Shown here piece after piece: positions 1 through 13,463 of a stretch of 64,000 bases of DNA. A program made the translations under genes and the position numbers. Position 1 is the stretch's first letter; the number at the start of each line of letters is the position of its first letter. A model generated the notes under the pieces. It saw only the letters and a list, made by a program, of their open reading frames with translations, was not told where the DNA came from and did not search any database. The stretch spans positions 806,001 through 870,000 of the forward strand of contig NZ_JAFQ01000004.1 of assembly GCF_000526215.1 (NCBI RefSeq), in the 5' to 3' direction. The DNA is from Nocardia sp. BMG51109. GTDB taxonomy: Bacteria; Actinomycetota; Actinomycetes; Mycobacteriales; Mycobacteriaceae.

Positions 1-4175
<4,175 letters not shown>

Positions 4176-4292
4176 CAGACAGACTCCTGGCGCGGATGAG
4201 CGGTTGGGGCGGCGCATCGAGTCTAGCCACCGCCGCCGACAGCGCTTTCACCCCGCCATCGCCGGACAACCGGTCCGGCCGAACGACCGGTC

Positions 4293-4940
4293 CTACGGCA
4301 CGTACCGGCGTAATCGCCGGGCCGCGAACTCGCGGAAGTAGGCCACCTTCTCCTCCGGCACGATCGACGGCAGCAGGAAGTACCAGACCCGCTCCATGCG
4401 CAGCGCCATCTGATCGATCGAATCGGTGCCGACGGCGGTGATGTGCACACCGGCCGTCATCTCCTGCAGCAGCAGGCCGATCGTCTCCGGATCCAGGTCG
4501 GCCATCAGGTCGCCCTGGGTGATGGCGCGCTCGGCGAGGAGCCGGTGCGTCTCGCCCCAGGTCTTGGCGATGTTCTCGCCGGTGGCGCCGCGATAGTCGC
4601 CGATCTGGTGGGTCAGCTTCAGCATGGCGCCCACCATCGGGTCGTTCATGGTGAGATCGGCGACCACGTAGGTGATGCCTATGCACGCCTCGAGCGCCGG
4701 CACCCGGGGATCGAAGAACCCCTGGCACGCGCTCACCAACCGCTCATTGCCCTGATCGACCACCGCGCGCGCCAGCTCTTCCTTGGAGCCGAAGTGAAAA
4801 TACAAGGCGCCCTTGGTCACGTTGGACTGCGCGATGATCTCGCTCAGGCTCGCGTTCGCGTAACCCAGCCGCAGGAAGACATCGGCCGCGCCCGCAAGGA
4901 CGGAATCGCGTGTGATCTCCGCGCGCGCTTGCCTAGCCAT
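4293..4940 (-). CDS. TetR-family regulator, gamma-butyrolactone-receptor (ScbR) type
   Basis: A 215-residue TetR repressor. The N-terminal helix-turn-helix (about residues 8-55) contains ASLSEIIAQSNVTKGALYFHF followed by SKEELARAVV, a pattern typical of the ScbR/ArpA autoregulator-receptor subgroup, whose members bind gamma-butyrolactone-like signals. The C-terminal ligand domain is variable, so the ligand is unknown and the subgroup label is an inference from the HTH and the length. It lies between mfd and a second TetR gene; mycobacteria have one TetR gene (Rv1019) between mfd and glmU. Two copies of an 18-bp direct repeat lie immediately upstream and may be its operator. No butyrolactone synthase gene is visible in the window. 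Confidence 0.8.
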   Translation of the reverse strand: MARQARAEITRDSVLAGAADVFLRLGYANASLSEIIAQSNVTKGALYFHFGSKEELARAVVDQGNERLVSACQGFFDPRVPALEACIGITYVVADLTMNDPMVGAMLKLTHQIGDYRGATGENIAKTWGETHRLLAERAITQGDLMADLDPETIGLLLQEMTAGVHITAVGTDSIDQMALRMERVWYFLLPSIVPEEKVAYFREFAARRLRRYVP

Positions 4941-4964
4941 CAGATCCGCCTGTCATAAACCAGC

Positions 4965-5000
4965 CATCCTGAAGTAGACCGACATCCCGAAGTTGACCGA
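4965..5000. promoter_or_regulatory. Two-copy 18-bp direct repeat upstream of the ScbR-like gene
   Basis: Two adjacent 18-bp units, CATCCTGAAGTAGACCGA and CATCCCGAAGTTGACCGA, differ at only two positions and are followed by a third CAT. They sit 25-60 bp upstream of the ScbR-like start codon. Their position suggests an operator, most simply for autoregulation. This is an inference; direct rather than inverted repeats are less usual for TetR proteins. Confidence 0.45.
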
Positions 5001-5156
5001 CATCACAGCTCGAACAGCACTTGAAGGATGGGTGAACCGTACCACCAGACCGGCCCGAGTCTGTGGAATCGAGCATTCGGACCGGCCTCCTTCGCAAATT
5101 TTGGGTTAACCGTCCAGTTCTTCCCCCCGGATGCACCCGCTCGGCGCGCCGCACGC

Positions 5157-5828
5157 TTATGTCGCTGTCCCGCTCGGCCATTCGGAGGCCAGTTGCGGGT
5201 CCGCCTCCAGGTGCGTGAGCCCGTTCCAACACAGGTTCACCAGATGCGCCGCCACCACTTCCTTGGACGGATGACGCTCGTCCAGCCACCACGTCGCGGC
5301 GGTGGCAACCATCCCTACCAGGGCCTGCGCGTACATGGTGGCCAGGCTGATGTCGAAACCGCGCCGCTCGAAATCCCCACCGAGGATGTGCGCCACCTGA
5401 TTCACCGCCTCGTTGAGCAAGCTCGAATAGGTGCCCTCCGCCGCCGAGACCGGCTGATCGCGCATCAGGATCCGGAAGCCGTCCGTGCGCTCCTCCATGT
5501 AGGTCAGCAACGCCAGTGCCACCTGTTCCAGCCGCACCCGCGAGCGGTTCTGCGTCAGCGAGGAGGTGATCATGTCGAGCAGTGTCGACATCTCCCGGTC
5601 GACGACCACCGCGTACAGCCCCTCCTTGCCGCCGAAGTGCTCGTACACAACGGGTTTGGACACCTGGGCGCGCTGCGCGATCTCCTCGATGGAGGTGGCA
5701 TCGTAGCCGCGCTCGGCGAACAGCGCGCGCCCTATCTCGATCAGTTGTTGCCGCCGCTGGGTTCCGGTCATGCGGGGGCGCGAGGTTCGATTCGCTTCGT
5801 TCGATGACCTCGCGTCACTCGAAGACAT
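5157..5828 (-). CDS. TetR/AcrR-family transcriptional regulator
   Basis: A 223-residue regulator. The N-terminal HTH contains TSIEEIAQRAQVSKPVVYEHF and GGKEGLYAVV, a classical TetR_N domain at about residues 23-70. The C-terminal part is helical and typical of TetR ligand domains, without an identifiable ligand. The start is supported by a GGGAGG ribosome-binding site about 7 bases before the ATG; a second ATG lies 19 codons in (MTGTQRRQQL). Its position between glmU and mfd is that of M. tuberculosis Rv1019, so it is the more likely orthologue of the two TetR genes here. Confidence 0.88.
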   Translation of the reverse strand: MSSSDARSSNEANRTSRPRMTGTQRRQQLIEIGRALFAERGYDATSIEEIAQRAQVSKPVVYEHFGGKEGLYAVVVDREMSTLLDMITSSLTQNRSRVRLEQVALALLTYMEERTDGFRILMRDQPVSAAEGTYSSLLNEAVNQVAHILGGDFERRGFDISLATMYAQALVGMVATAATWWLDERHPSKEVVAAHLVNLCWNGLTHLEADPQLASEWPSGTAT

Positions 5829-6101
5829 CCGCCGCCTCCCTCACGGATCCTGCCCGACTTGTATCGACAACTCTCTCAGACAGCCCGCACCGCACATCCG
5901 GCACCCCCGGGGGGCATGCCGGGCCGGTCCGGCGCGAGTCTTCCGACGGGACAGCCGATCTCGCACGCGCACCGGCGACTCGCCGGACACGCCCGGATTC
6001 CGAGCGGGGAGCCTAGGTGGCTCTTTGGGCCTCGACATGCGAGGATCATTCCCGCGTGCCGTGATGTGGCGGCGGATCCGCTCGATCCGCCGGTGCGACA
6101 A

Positions 6102-6172
6102 TCCGCCGTAGTGTAATGGCAGCACCACTGATTTTGGTTCAGTTAGTCCAGGTTCGAGTCCTGGCGGCGGAG
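6102..6172 (+). tRNA. tRNA-Gln (anticodon TTG)
   Basis: A complete cloverleaf can be drawn. The 7-bp acceptor stem is TCCGCCG with CGGCGGA, followed by discriminator G. The D arm contains AGTGTAATGGCAGCAC. The anticodon stem ACTGA/TCAGT encloses loop TTTTGGT, which places TTG at positions 34-36. The T arm contains GGTTCGAGTC. CCA is not encoded. It lies just upstream of glmU on the same strand. Confidence 0.95.
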
Positions 6173-6298
6173 CTCGGGGCGCAGTGACCGCGGTGGGCCG
6201 GTGCGATGCCCTATGGTCTTTCGGCAGCGCCCGCGATGACCGAGGGCCGAAGTGACCGAGCGACAGCCAACACGATGACAGGCAGCCGAGGGAGATCC

Positions 6299-7789
6299 AT
6301 GCCACAGCAGACCGCCGTCGTCGTTCTCGCAGCCGGTGCCGGAACCCGAATGCGGTCCAAGACTCCGAAGGTGTTGCATTCGATGGCCGGCCGCAGCATG
6401 CTCGCGCACGCGTTGCATGCGGCCGACGAGATCGACCCGGCCCACCTCATCACCGTGATCGGACACGACCGGGATCAGGTCGGCGCGGCGGCGAATTCCG
6501 TTGCGGCGGAACTGGGCCGCGAGATCACCACGACGGTGCAGGAGCAACAGCTGGGGACGGGGCACGCGGTGCGGTGCGCGCTGTCGGCGCTGCCCGAGGA
6601 TTTCACCGGTGATCTGGTGGTCACCTCCGCCGACGTCCCGCTGCTGGACGGCGACACCCTGTCGGCGCTGCTCGCCGAGCACCGCAGTTATCCCCAGCGG
6701 TCGGCGGTGACCGTGCTGACCTTCGCGCCCGACGACCCGAACGGCTACGGCCGCATCGTCCGCGACGCCGACGGTCATGTGCTCGAGATCGTCGAGCACG
6801 CCGACGCCACCCCCGAACAGGCCGCCATCACCGAGGTCAACTCGGGTGTCTACGTCTTCGACGCCGCGGTGCTGCGCACCATGGTCGGCAGGCTGACCAC
6901 CGCCAACGCCCAGCACGAGTTGTATCTGACCGACGTGCTGAAGCTCGCCCGCGAGGGCGGGCACCCGGTGCACGGGGCGCGGCTGCTCGACGCGGCCAAG
7001 GTGACCGGCGTGAACGACCGGGTCCAGATGGCCGACGCCGCCCGCATCTTCAACCGCTACCTGCTCGAGCGCCACATGCGCGCCGGGGTCACGGTCATCG
7101 ATCCGGACACCACCTGGGTGGACGCCGGCGTGCGGATCGGCCGCGATGCGGTGCTGCGGCCGGGCGTGCAGCTGCTCGGGAACACGGTGATCGGCGAGGA
7201 TGCCGAGATCGGGCCCGACTCCACCCTCACCGACATGGTGGTCGGCGACGGCGCCAAGGTGGTGCGCACGCACGGCGAGCGCGCGACCATCGGCCCGGGC
7301 GCGAGCATCGGACCGTTCGCCTACCTGCGGCCGGGCACCACGGTCGGGGAATCCGGCAAGATCGGCGCCTTCGTCGAATCCAAGAACGCCACCATCGGCG
7401 CGCACTCCAAGGTGCCGCACCTGACCTACGTCGGCGACGCCACCATCGGCGAGCACAGCAACATCGGCGCGTCCAGCGTATTCGTCAACTACGACGGGGT
7501 GAACAAACACCATACGGTCGTGGGTTCCCATGTCCGCACCGGCAGTGACACGATGTTCGTAGCCCCGGTGACGGTGGGTGACGGCGCCTATACGGCAGCG
7601 GGTACTGTGCTGCGCAGAAATGTTCCGCCGGGGTCGCTGGCGATCTCCGGCGGGGTACAGCGCAATATTGAGGGCTGGGTGCAGCGGAAACGGCCTGGGA
7701 CCGCTGCGGCGCAGGCGGCGGCCGACGCAATCGCGGCCGAAAACAGGGCGAATCAAGCAACCGAGCAAAAGGATGGCACCACACCGTGA
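6299..7789 (+). CDS. glmU: Bifunctional UDP-N-acetylglucosamine pyrophosphorylase / glucosamine-1-phosphate N-acetyltransferase
   Basis: GlmU makes UDP-GlcNAc for peptidoglycan and arabinogalactan linker synthesis. The 496-residue product has the N-terminal nucleotidyltransferase signature [20 protein letters not shown]. The C-terminal half is a left-handed beta-helix with hexapeptide repeats (for example [20 protein letters not shown]) ending in a low-complexity Ala-rich tail, as in mycobacterial GlmU. The start is the ATG following GAGGGAG; longer in-frame starts lack this signal. The stop overlaps the GTG start of prs (GTGA), which indicates an operon with prs, as in mycobacteria. Confidence 0.97.
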   Translation: MPQQTAVVVLAAGAGTRMRSKTPKVLHSMAGRSMLAHALHAADEIDPAHLITVIGHDRDQVGAAANSVAAELGREITTTVQEQQLGTGHAVRCALSALPEDFTGDLVVTSADVPLLDGDTLSALLAEHRSYPQRSAVTVLTFAPDDPNGYGRIVRDADGHVLEIVEHADATPEQAAITEVNSGVYVFDAAVLRTMVGRLTTANAQHELYLTDVLKLAREGGHPVHGARLLDAAKVTGVNDRVQMADAARIFNRYLLERHMRAGVTVIDPDTTWVDAGVRIGRDAVLRPGVQLLGNTVIGEDAEIGPDSTLTDMVVGDGAKVVRTHGERATIGPGASIGPFAYLRPGTTVGESGKIGAFVESKNATIGAHSKVPHLTYVGDATIGEHSNIGASSVFVNYDGVNKHHTVVGSHVRTGSDTMFVAPVTVGDGAYTAAGTVLRRNVPPGSLAISGGVQRNIEGWVQRKRPGTAAAQAAADAIAAENRANQATEQKDGTTP

Positions 7790-8766
7790 CCGCGTTCTCG
7801 ATCGATAACCAGAAGAGCCTGATGCTGTTCTCGGGGCGCGCTCACCCCGAACTGTCCGAGCAGGTCGCCAAGGAACTCGACGTCACGATCACGCCACAGA
7901 CCGCGCGCGGCTTCGCCAACGGTGAGATCTTCGTCCGCTTCGAGGAGTCGGTGCGCGGCTCGGATGCCTTTGTGATGCAAGGCTTCCCGGCCCCGCTGAA
8001 CGAGTGGCTGATGGAGCATCTGATCATGCTCGACGCGCTCAAGCGCGGATCGGCCAAGCGCATCACCTCCGTGCTCCCGTTCTATCCCTACGCCCGCCAG
8101 GACAAGAAGCACCGCGGCCGCGAGCCCATCTCCGCCCGCCTGGTCGCCGATCTGCTCAAGACCGCCGGCGCCGACCGGATCATCACCGTCGACCTGCACA
8201 CCGATCAGATCCAGGGCTTCTTCGACGGCCCGGTCGACCACATGCACGCGCTGGTGCAACTGTCGGAGTACGTGCGCAACAACTACAGCACCGACAACGT
8301 CACCGTCGTCTCGCCCGACGCGGGCCGGGTGAAGGTCGCGGAGAAGTGGGCCGACTCGCTGGGCGGCGCCCCGGTGGCATTCATCCACAAGACCCGCGAC
8401 CCGCTGGTGCCCAACCAGGTCAAATCGCACCGCCCCGTCGGCGATGTGGACGGGCGCACCTGCATCCTGATCGACGACATGATCGACACCGGCGGCACCA
8501 TCGCCGAGGCGGTGCGGGTGCTGCGCGAGGCCGGTGCCGGGGATGTCGTCATCGCCGCCACGCACGGCGTGCTGTCGGCGCCCGCGGCCGAGCGCCTGTC
8601 GGCGTGCGGCGCCCGCGAGGTCATAGTCACGAACACCCTGCCGATCACCGAGGACAAGAAGTTCCCGACGCTGACCGTGCTGTCCATCGCCCCGCTGCTG
8701 GCCCGCACGATCCGCGAGGTGTTCGAGAACGGGTCGGTCACCGGGCTGTTCAACGGTTCGGCCTAG
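7786..8766 (+). CDS. prs: Ribose-phosphate pyrophosphokinase
   Basis: The enzyme makes PRPP from ribose 5-phosphate and ATP for purine, pyrimidine, His and Trp synthesis and, in this order, for decaprenylphosphoryl arabinose. The 326-residue protein contains the flexible-loop region [20 protein letters not shown], the [12 protein letters not shown] segment and the PRPP-binding motif [13 protein letters not shown]. The GTG start overlaps the glmU stop. A hairpin follows directly after the stop codon. Confidence 0.97.
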   Translation: MTAFSIDNQKSLMLFSGRAHPELSEQVAKELDVTITPQTARGFANGEIFVRFEESVRGSDAFVMQGFPAPLNEWLMEHLIMLDALKRGSAKRITSVLPFYPYARQDKKHRGREPISARLVADLLKTAGADRIITVDLHTDQIQGFFDGPVDHMHALVQLSEYVRNNYSTDNVTVVSPDAGRVKVAEKWADSLGGAPVAFIHKTRDPLVPNQVKSHRPVGDVDGRTCILIDDMIDTGGTIAEAVRVLREAGAGDVVIAATHGVLSAPAAERLSACGAREVIVTNTLPITEDKKFPTLTVLSIAPLLARTIREVFENGSVTGLFNGSA

Positions 8767-8770
8767 ATTC

Positions 8771-8796
8771 CGGGCGTGGCGCACTCGCGCCATCCC
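8771..8796 (+). terminator. Hairpin after prs
   Basis: CGGG and TGGCGC pair with GCGCCA and CCCG around an ACTC loop, 5 bases after the prs stop codon. There is no U-tract, as is common in high-GC actinobacteria. Placement at the end of the glmU-prs unit suggests a terminator. Confidence 0.5.
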
Positions 8797-8918
8797 GGCG
8801 TGGCTCGGCCCGGATCCGCCGTCGTTCTCGCACCTCAGACCCGATGAGCGGTAGCGTGGGAGGTAGTTCAGCGGTGTAGTTGCCACCGAGGAACCGGCCT
8901 GCGAGAGAGGTGGGCACC

Positions 8919-9236
8919 ATGGCCGACGAATCCGACAATCACCGGTTGATGGACGAGGTGTTCGACATGGGCGAGGACGAGCACGAGGACCTGGACTACG
9001 ACCTGGGCGAGGACGATCAGGCCGACGAGGTCCGCGAATACGCGCGCTACATCGCCGATCCGCCGGACGACCTGGTGATCCGGTATCACGAGAACGAGGA
9101 CACCGGTCGTCTGGGCATCGCCCGCGAACTCGGCCAGGAACAGACCCGGCGCGGCCGCCGCGACGAGCTGCGCGCCGAGGACGAGCGCTCGGCCGAGGCG
9201 GCGGCCATCGATGTCCGGGAGGAACCCGGGGACTGA
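8919..9236 (+). CDS. Acidic small protein of unknown function
   Basis: A 105-residue protein beginning MADESDNHRLMDEV after a GAGAGAGG ribosome-binding site. It is strongly acidic in its first half (GEDEHEDLDYDLGEDDQADEV), has a central DDLVIRYHENEDTGRLGI segment, and ends with an Arg/Glu-rich helix and AEAAAIDVREE. The tail faintly recalls DUF5709-type actinobacterial stress proteins, but the match is too weak to name it. There is no signal peptide or membrane segment. It stands alone between prs and a DUF2461 gene, and start-codon evidence is good. Confidence 0.72.
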   Translation: MADESDNHRLMDEVFDMGEDEHEDLDYDLGEDDQADEVREYARYIADPPDDLVIRYHENEDTGRLGIARELGQEQTRRGRRDELRAEDERSAEAAAIDVREEPGD

Positions 9237-9269
9237 GCCGGGGCGGCGCCACGCGATAGGTTCGACGGC

Positions 9270-9911
9270 ATGAGCGAGTTCGCGGGGTTCCCGTTCGCGG
9301 GACTGGACTTCTACGAGGATCTCGAGGCCGACAATTCGAAGGCGTTCTGGACGGCCAACAAGCACGTCTACGAGCGGGCCGTGCGGGAACCGATGGCCGC
9401 GCTGGTCGCCGAGCTGGAGGCCGACTTCGGCCCGGCCAAGATCTTCCGTCCCCATCGCGACGTGCGCTTCTCCAAGAACAAGGTGCCCTACAAGAATCAC
9501 CAGGGCGCGATCGTCCACACCGCCCAGGGGTCCGGGTGGTACGTGCAGATCGGTGCGCCCGGGCTGTTCGTAGCCGGCGGCATGTACGCCGGCTCGCCGG
9601 ACCAGCTCGCGCGCCTGCGCGGCACGATCGACGACGACGTGCGCGGCGCCGAACTGGAGACGATCCTCGCCACCGTGCAGCGAGCGGGCTACACCCTCGG
9701 CGGCGACAAGCTGAAGACCCGCCCCAAGGGCTACCCCGCCGACCACCCGCGCATCGAGTTGCTGCGACACAAGTCGCTGGTGGTCAGCAAGGAGTTCGGC
9801 GCACCCGACTGGCTGGAGACACCGCACGCCGCCAAGGAGATCCGCAAGTCGTGGGAGGCCATGCGGCCCATGGTCGAGTGGGTGGGGGCAGTCGTCGGCG
9901 GTGAGGGGTAG
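9270..9911 (+). CDS. DUF2461 (TIGR02453) family protein
   Basis: A 213-residue cytosolic protein that fits the DUF2461 family throughout. It opens GLDFYEDLEADNSKAFW, followed by IFRPHRDVRFSKNKVPYKNH, GWYVQIGAPGLFVAGGMY and a C-terminal LRHKSLVVSKEF. Family members have no established biochemical role. There are no membrane segments. It follows the acidic gene by 33 bp on the same strand and could be co-transcribed with it. A gap of about 160 bp follows, with no gene visible before the convergent egtD. Confidence 0.85.
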   Translation: MSEFAGFPFAGLDFYEDLEADNSKAFWTANKHVYERAVREPMAALVAELEADFGPAKIFRPHRDVRFSKNKVPYKNHQGAIVHTAQGSGWYVQIGAPGLFVAGGMYAGSPDQLARLRGTIDDDVRGAELETILATVQRAGYTLGGDKLKTRPKGYPADHPRIELLRHKSLVVSKEFGAPDWLETPHAAKEIRKSWEAMRPMVEWVGAVVGGEG

Positions 9912-10069
9912 GCCGCCGTCGGCTCTGGGCCGAAATCCCTCGGAACTGGCTGGGCCACAGTGGATCACGGCAAGAAGCATGCCGGATGACGTAAGAACCG
10001 CGCGTACGCCGACAGACCCACCGGATGCACCCCAGATGGCGACCGGTAGCCCCCGGGACGAAGATCGGT

Positions 10070-11041
10070 TCAGCGACGTTCGGCCAGGACCAGGGCGAAA
10101 CGACTCTGTGGGTCGGTCCAGACGTGCTCGACTCCGAAGCCCGCGGTGTCCAGTTCGGCGGTGAGGCCCTCGATGCGGAACTTGGCGGAGATCTCCGTGC
10201 GCATCTGCTCGCCCTCGTCGAAATGCACGGTGAGGTCGAGGTCGGCGACGGTCGCCGTCAGTTCCCGAGTGGCCTCGAGGCGCATCTCGATCCACTCGTT
10301 GTCCGGATCCCACAGCGCCACATGGCGGAAGAGTTCCGGATCGAAGTCGGCGCGCAACCGGGAGTTCAAGACATACAGCACATTCCGGTTGAACTCGGCG
10401 GTGACGCCGGCGGCGTCGTCGTAGGCGGGGACCAGCACGGACGGGTCGATCACCAGCCCCCCGCCGAGCAGCAGCTGCTCGCCCGGTTCCAGCACCTCCT
10501 GGATTCCTGCGAGGAACTCGGCGCGCTCGGACGGGATCAGGTTGCCGATCGTGCCGCCCAGGAAGGCGACCATGCGGCGGCCGCCGCGCGGCAGGTTCTG
10601 CAGGGTGTCGGTGAAATCGGAGACGACCCCGTGCACGGCCAGGCCCGGGAACTCCGCGGCGACCTGCGCAGCGGCGTCCCGTAGCGCCGACACCGAGACA
10701 TCCTGCGGGACATAGGTTTTCAACGGCCCCTCGGCGCTCAGCGCGTTCAGCAGCAGCCTGGTCTTGGCGGCCGATCCCGCGCCGAGCTCGACCAGCACCT
10801 CGGCCTGCGCGATCCGGGCGATCTCGCCGACGACGTCGTCGAGCAGGGCGCGCTCGGTCCGCGTCGGGTAGTACTCCGGCAGTTCGGTGATCGCCTCGAA
10901 CAGCCGGCTGCCCCGCGCGTCGTAGAACCACTTGGGCGGCAACGTCTTCGGTGTCGAGGTGAGGCCGAGCCGGGCATCCGACCGCAGCCCCGCGGTGAGG
11001 TCGTCGTCGGTCAGGTGGATCTCCAGCGTCGGTTCGGTCAT
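10070..11041 (-). CDS. egtD: L-histidine N-alpha-methyltransferase EgtD
   Basis: EgtD trimethylates histidine to hercynine with SAM, the first committed step of ergothioneine synthesis. The 323-residue protein has the family landmarks: PPKWFYDARGSRLFEAITEL, ELPEYYPTRTE (which carries the substrate-binding Tyr), the SAM motif VLVELGAGSAAKTR, FLGGTIGNL, and EISAKFRIEGL near the C-terminus, which carries the conserved Glu. The start codon overlaps the egtC stop (ATGA). It is the last gene of the egtA-B-C-D unit. Confidence 0.97.
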   Translation of the reverse strand: MTEPTLEIHLTDDDLTAGLRSDARLGLTSTPKTLPPKWFYDARGSRLFEAITELPEYYPTRTERALLDDVVGEIARIAQAEVLVELGAGSAAKTRLLLNALSAEGPLKTYVPQDVSVSALRDAAAQVAAEFPGLAVHGVVSDFTDTLQNLPRGGRRMVAFLGGTIGNLIPSERAEFLAGIQEVLEPGEQLLLGGGLVIDPSVLVPAYDDAAGVTAEFNRNVLYVLNSRLRADFDPELFRHVALWDPDNEWIEMRLEATRELTATVADLDLTVHFDEGEQMRTEISAKFRIEGLTAELDTAGFGVEHVWTDPQSRFALVLAERR

Positions 11042-12095
11042 GAACGCGCCCTTTCGGATTCGTCGGATACGAGGGAGACGACGGACAGGTGCCCGGGCCG
11101 CGCGGTCACCAGTTGCCCGTCCGCGACGGCCTGCCAGCGCGGATCGTCGTCATAGGGTTCGGAGGCCAGCACCGCGACGTCGTCGGTGACCAGCACCGAC
11201 AGCGAGTGGTACACGGTAGTGGCCCACAGGGTTTCGCCGTCGCCGAGCAAGAGGTTGAGCCGGGCGCGAGGTGCGCGCGCGAGCACGGCGGAACCGAGTC
11301 GGCGCAGGGCGACCGCGGGGTCGGTCGGCGACAGACCGGTTTGCCCATCACCGGATCGGCCGGTGGGGCCGGCCGTGTCGAGCAGGCTGCGCAGGATCAC
11401 CCACAGCGTGGCGGAATCCGTGTGCGCCTCGGCGTCCAGGAGTTCGGCCGTACCGAGTTCGGTGGCGACGGCGGTCAGCACCCGGCGCCAGTCCTGAACT
11501 ACGCCGTTGTGACTGAAGGCCCAGCGGCCGTCGGTGAACGGCGCGCAGGCCGCGCGCTCGACGGGCATGCCGACGGTCGCGGAACGCACGGCAGCCAGCA
11601 CCGCCGTCGACCGCAGCTGCGGCAGCACCTCGTCGACGGCCGGATCGGTCCAGATCGGCGCGGGACTGCGATATCGGCTGGCCACCAGCTCGATCGGGGC
11701 GCGGCCATCGATCCGGCCCGCCGTGCGGGCTTCGCCGCGGGACACCGGGGACCGCACGTCCGCCGGGACCCGCCCTTCCACTGGGGTCTGCCCCTCCGCC
11801 GGCGGCCACACGCCGGCCGGGGCGTCCCGGCCGCCGACGACCGCACGTCTATCGGCGCCTGCCTCTCCGACGGGGGCGGCACGGCCGATCCCTCGGCGGC
11901 GTGCAGACCGTTGCCGCCGGGCGCCGATATCACCGCGGGAACCCACCAGGCGGCCCCGAACCCGTCGGCGTTGATCGTGCCGCCGCCCCGCATCTCCCGC
12001 GGCGCCCATGCCTGCGAACGCAGGGAATGCTCACCGCGGGTGAGTATTTCGCCGACCCGGACGGGTGGGCCGAGGTAGCCGAGATGCCGGCACAT
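11038..12095 (-). pseudogene. egtC: Ergothioneine amidohydrolase EgtC, split by a frameshift
   Basis: EgtC is an Ntn-type amidohydrolase that removes glutamate from gamma-glutamyl-hercynylcysteine sulfoxide. The N-terminal part is intact: MCRHLGYLGPPVRVGEIL (Cys2 is the catalytic nucleophile), MRGGGTINADGFGAAWW. The C-terminal part (ASRYRSPAPIWTDP, AVRSATVGMPVERAACAPF, WAFSHNGVVQDW) is in a different frame. The span from the ATG to the stop is 1058 bases, not a multiple of three. The change of frame falls within a GC-rich linker of about 100 codons, most likely near 11,780-11,850, because codon third positions look coding on either side. Both ends overlap their neighbours as in a normal operon. 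A sequencing error or a true mutation would both fit. Confidence 0.85.
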
Positions 12096-13435
12096 CAGCG
12101 CTCGTCCGGCCGCAGATCGCGGGCCAGGCGGAAGCCGACGAAGATCTGGCGGCGGATCGGGTGGTCCCAGTTGCGGAAGGTGCCGCGGCAGGCGACCGGA
12201 TCGGTGCCGAAGGAGCCGCCGCGCAGCATCTTGTAGTCGCCGCCGAAGAACACCTCCGAATACTCGCGATACGGGAACGCCTCGAATCCCGGATAGGCCT
12301 CGAACCCCGACGACGTCCACTCCCACACGTCACCGATCAGCTGATGCACGCCCAGCGGCGACGCGCCCGCGGGATAGGCGCCCACGTCGGCAGGCTCCAG
12401 ATGCCGCTGGCCGAGATTCGCCGTCTCCTCGGCGGGATCGGCATCGCCCCACGGGTAGCGGCGGCTGCGCCCGGTGGCCGGATCGAACCGGGCCGCCTTC
12501 TCCCATTCGGCCTCGGTCGGCAGCCGCTTGCCGGCCCAGGTGGCGAACGCCTCCGCCTCGAACCAGCACACGTGCACCACCGGCTGCTGCGGGCGGATCG
12601 GCTCCACTGTCCCGAAAGACCGCCGCCACCAGCGGTTTTCGCTATCGCGCTGCCAGAACTGCGGCGCCGTCAGATCGGCCTCGCGACGATGCGCCCAGCC
12701 GCGCTCGGACCACAGCTCCGGCCGCTGATAGCCACCGTCCTCGATGAACCGCTGGTACTGCGCGTTGGTCACCGGGGCGGCATCGATGGCGAATCCGGGA
12801 ACGTGCACCCGGTGCGCGGGGCGCTCGTTGTCCAGCGCCCAGGGATCCTCCGAGGTGCCCATCGTGAATTCGCCCGCGGGAACGACGATCTCGTCGGCCA
12901 CCGCCGACCGCGCGGGCGGCGTGGGGGTCGCCGCCAGCACCGGCTCGCCCGCCCGCAGCTGGTGGGTGGCGAGCATCGTCTCGTCGTGCTGCTGCTCGTG
13001 CTGGGCGATCATGCCGAACGCGAATCCGCCGTCGACCAGCCGCGCGCCCCGCAACGCGCTGCTCGACAACACATCCCACACCTTCAGCCGCACGGTGCCG
13101 ACGTACCCGCGGGCCTCGTCGGGATTCAGCAGCGGCAGCGCGGGCCGGTCGGCCCGCGGATGCCGGAAGGCGTCGTAGAGATGGTCGATATCGGCGCGCA
13201 CCGGCTCGCGGCCACCGACATCGCGGACCAGCCACAGCTCCTCCTGGTTGCCGATATGCGCCAGGTCCCATACCAGCGGGCTCATCAGCGGCGAATGCTG
13301 CGCCACCAGCTCCGGCTCGTCGACGCAGCCGGTCAGCGCCGCGGTCCGGGCCCGTGCCCGCATCAGAATCTCGGCGATCTGCTCGCGCAGCCGCTCGGTG
13401 TCGGCGCGATCGGTCCCGGTGAGTTGAACAGTCAT
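12095..13435 (-). CDS. egtB: Hercynine oxygenase / sulfoxide synthase EgtB
   Basis: EgtB is the iron-dependent enzyme that joins hercynine and gamma-glutamylcysteine and forms the sulfoxide. The 446-residue protein has an N-terminal DinB-like helical domain with SPLVWDLAHIGNQEELWLVR and the iron-ligand motif HEQQHDE. A C-terminal formylglycine-enzyme-like domain follows: VPAGEFTMGTSEDPWALDNERPAH in two blocks, VCWFEAEAFATWAGKRLPTEAEW, GDVWEWTSS, LRGGSFGTDP. Its TGA overlaps the egtC ATG by one base. The start follows a GGAG site. Confidence 0.96.
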   Translation of the reverse strand: MTVQLTGTDRADTERLREQIAEILMRARARTAALTGCVDEPELVAQHSPLMSPLVWDLAHIGNQEELWLVRDVGGREPVRADIDHLYDAFRHPRADRPALPLLNPDEARGYVGTVRLKVWDVLSSSALRGARLVDGGFAFGMIAQHEQQHDETMLATHQLRAGEPVLAATPTPPARSAVADEIVVPAGEFTMGTSEDPWALDNERPAHRVHVPGFAIDAAPVTNAQYQRFIEDGGYQRPELWSERGWAHRREADLTAPQFWQRDSENRWWRRSFGTVEPIRPQQPVVHVCWFEAEAFATWAGKRLPTEAEWEKAARFDPATGRSRRYPWGDADPAEETANLGQRHLEPADVGAYPAGASPLGVHQLIGDVWEWTSSGFEAYPGFEAFPYREYSEVFFGGDYKMLRGGSFGTDPVACRGTFRNWDHPIRRQIFVGFRLARDLRPDER

Positions 13436-13463
13436 GAGAGAGCTCCGAATTCGTCGGGCGGCA

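Noticed and set aside
6143..7768. 541-codon minus-strand open frame opposite glmU
   Set aside because: Composition is antisense-like and it crosses the tRNA-Gln gene; glmU is certain.
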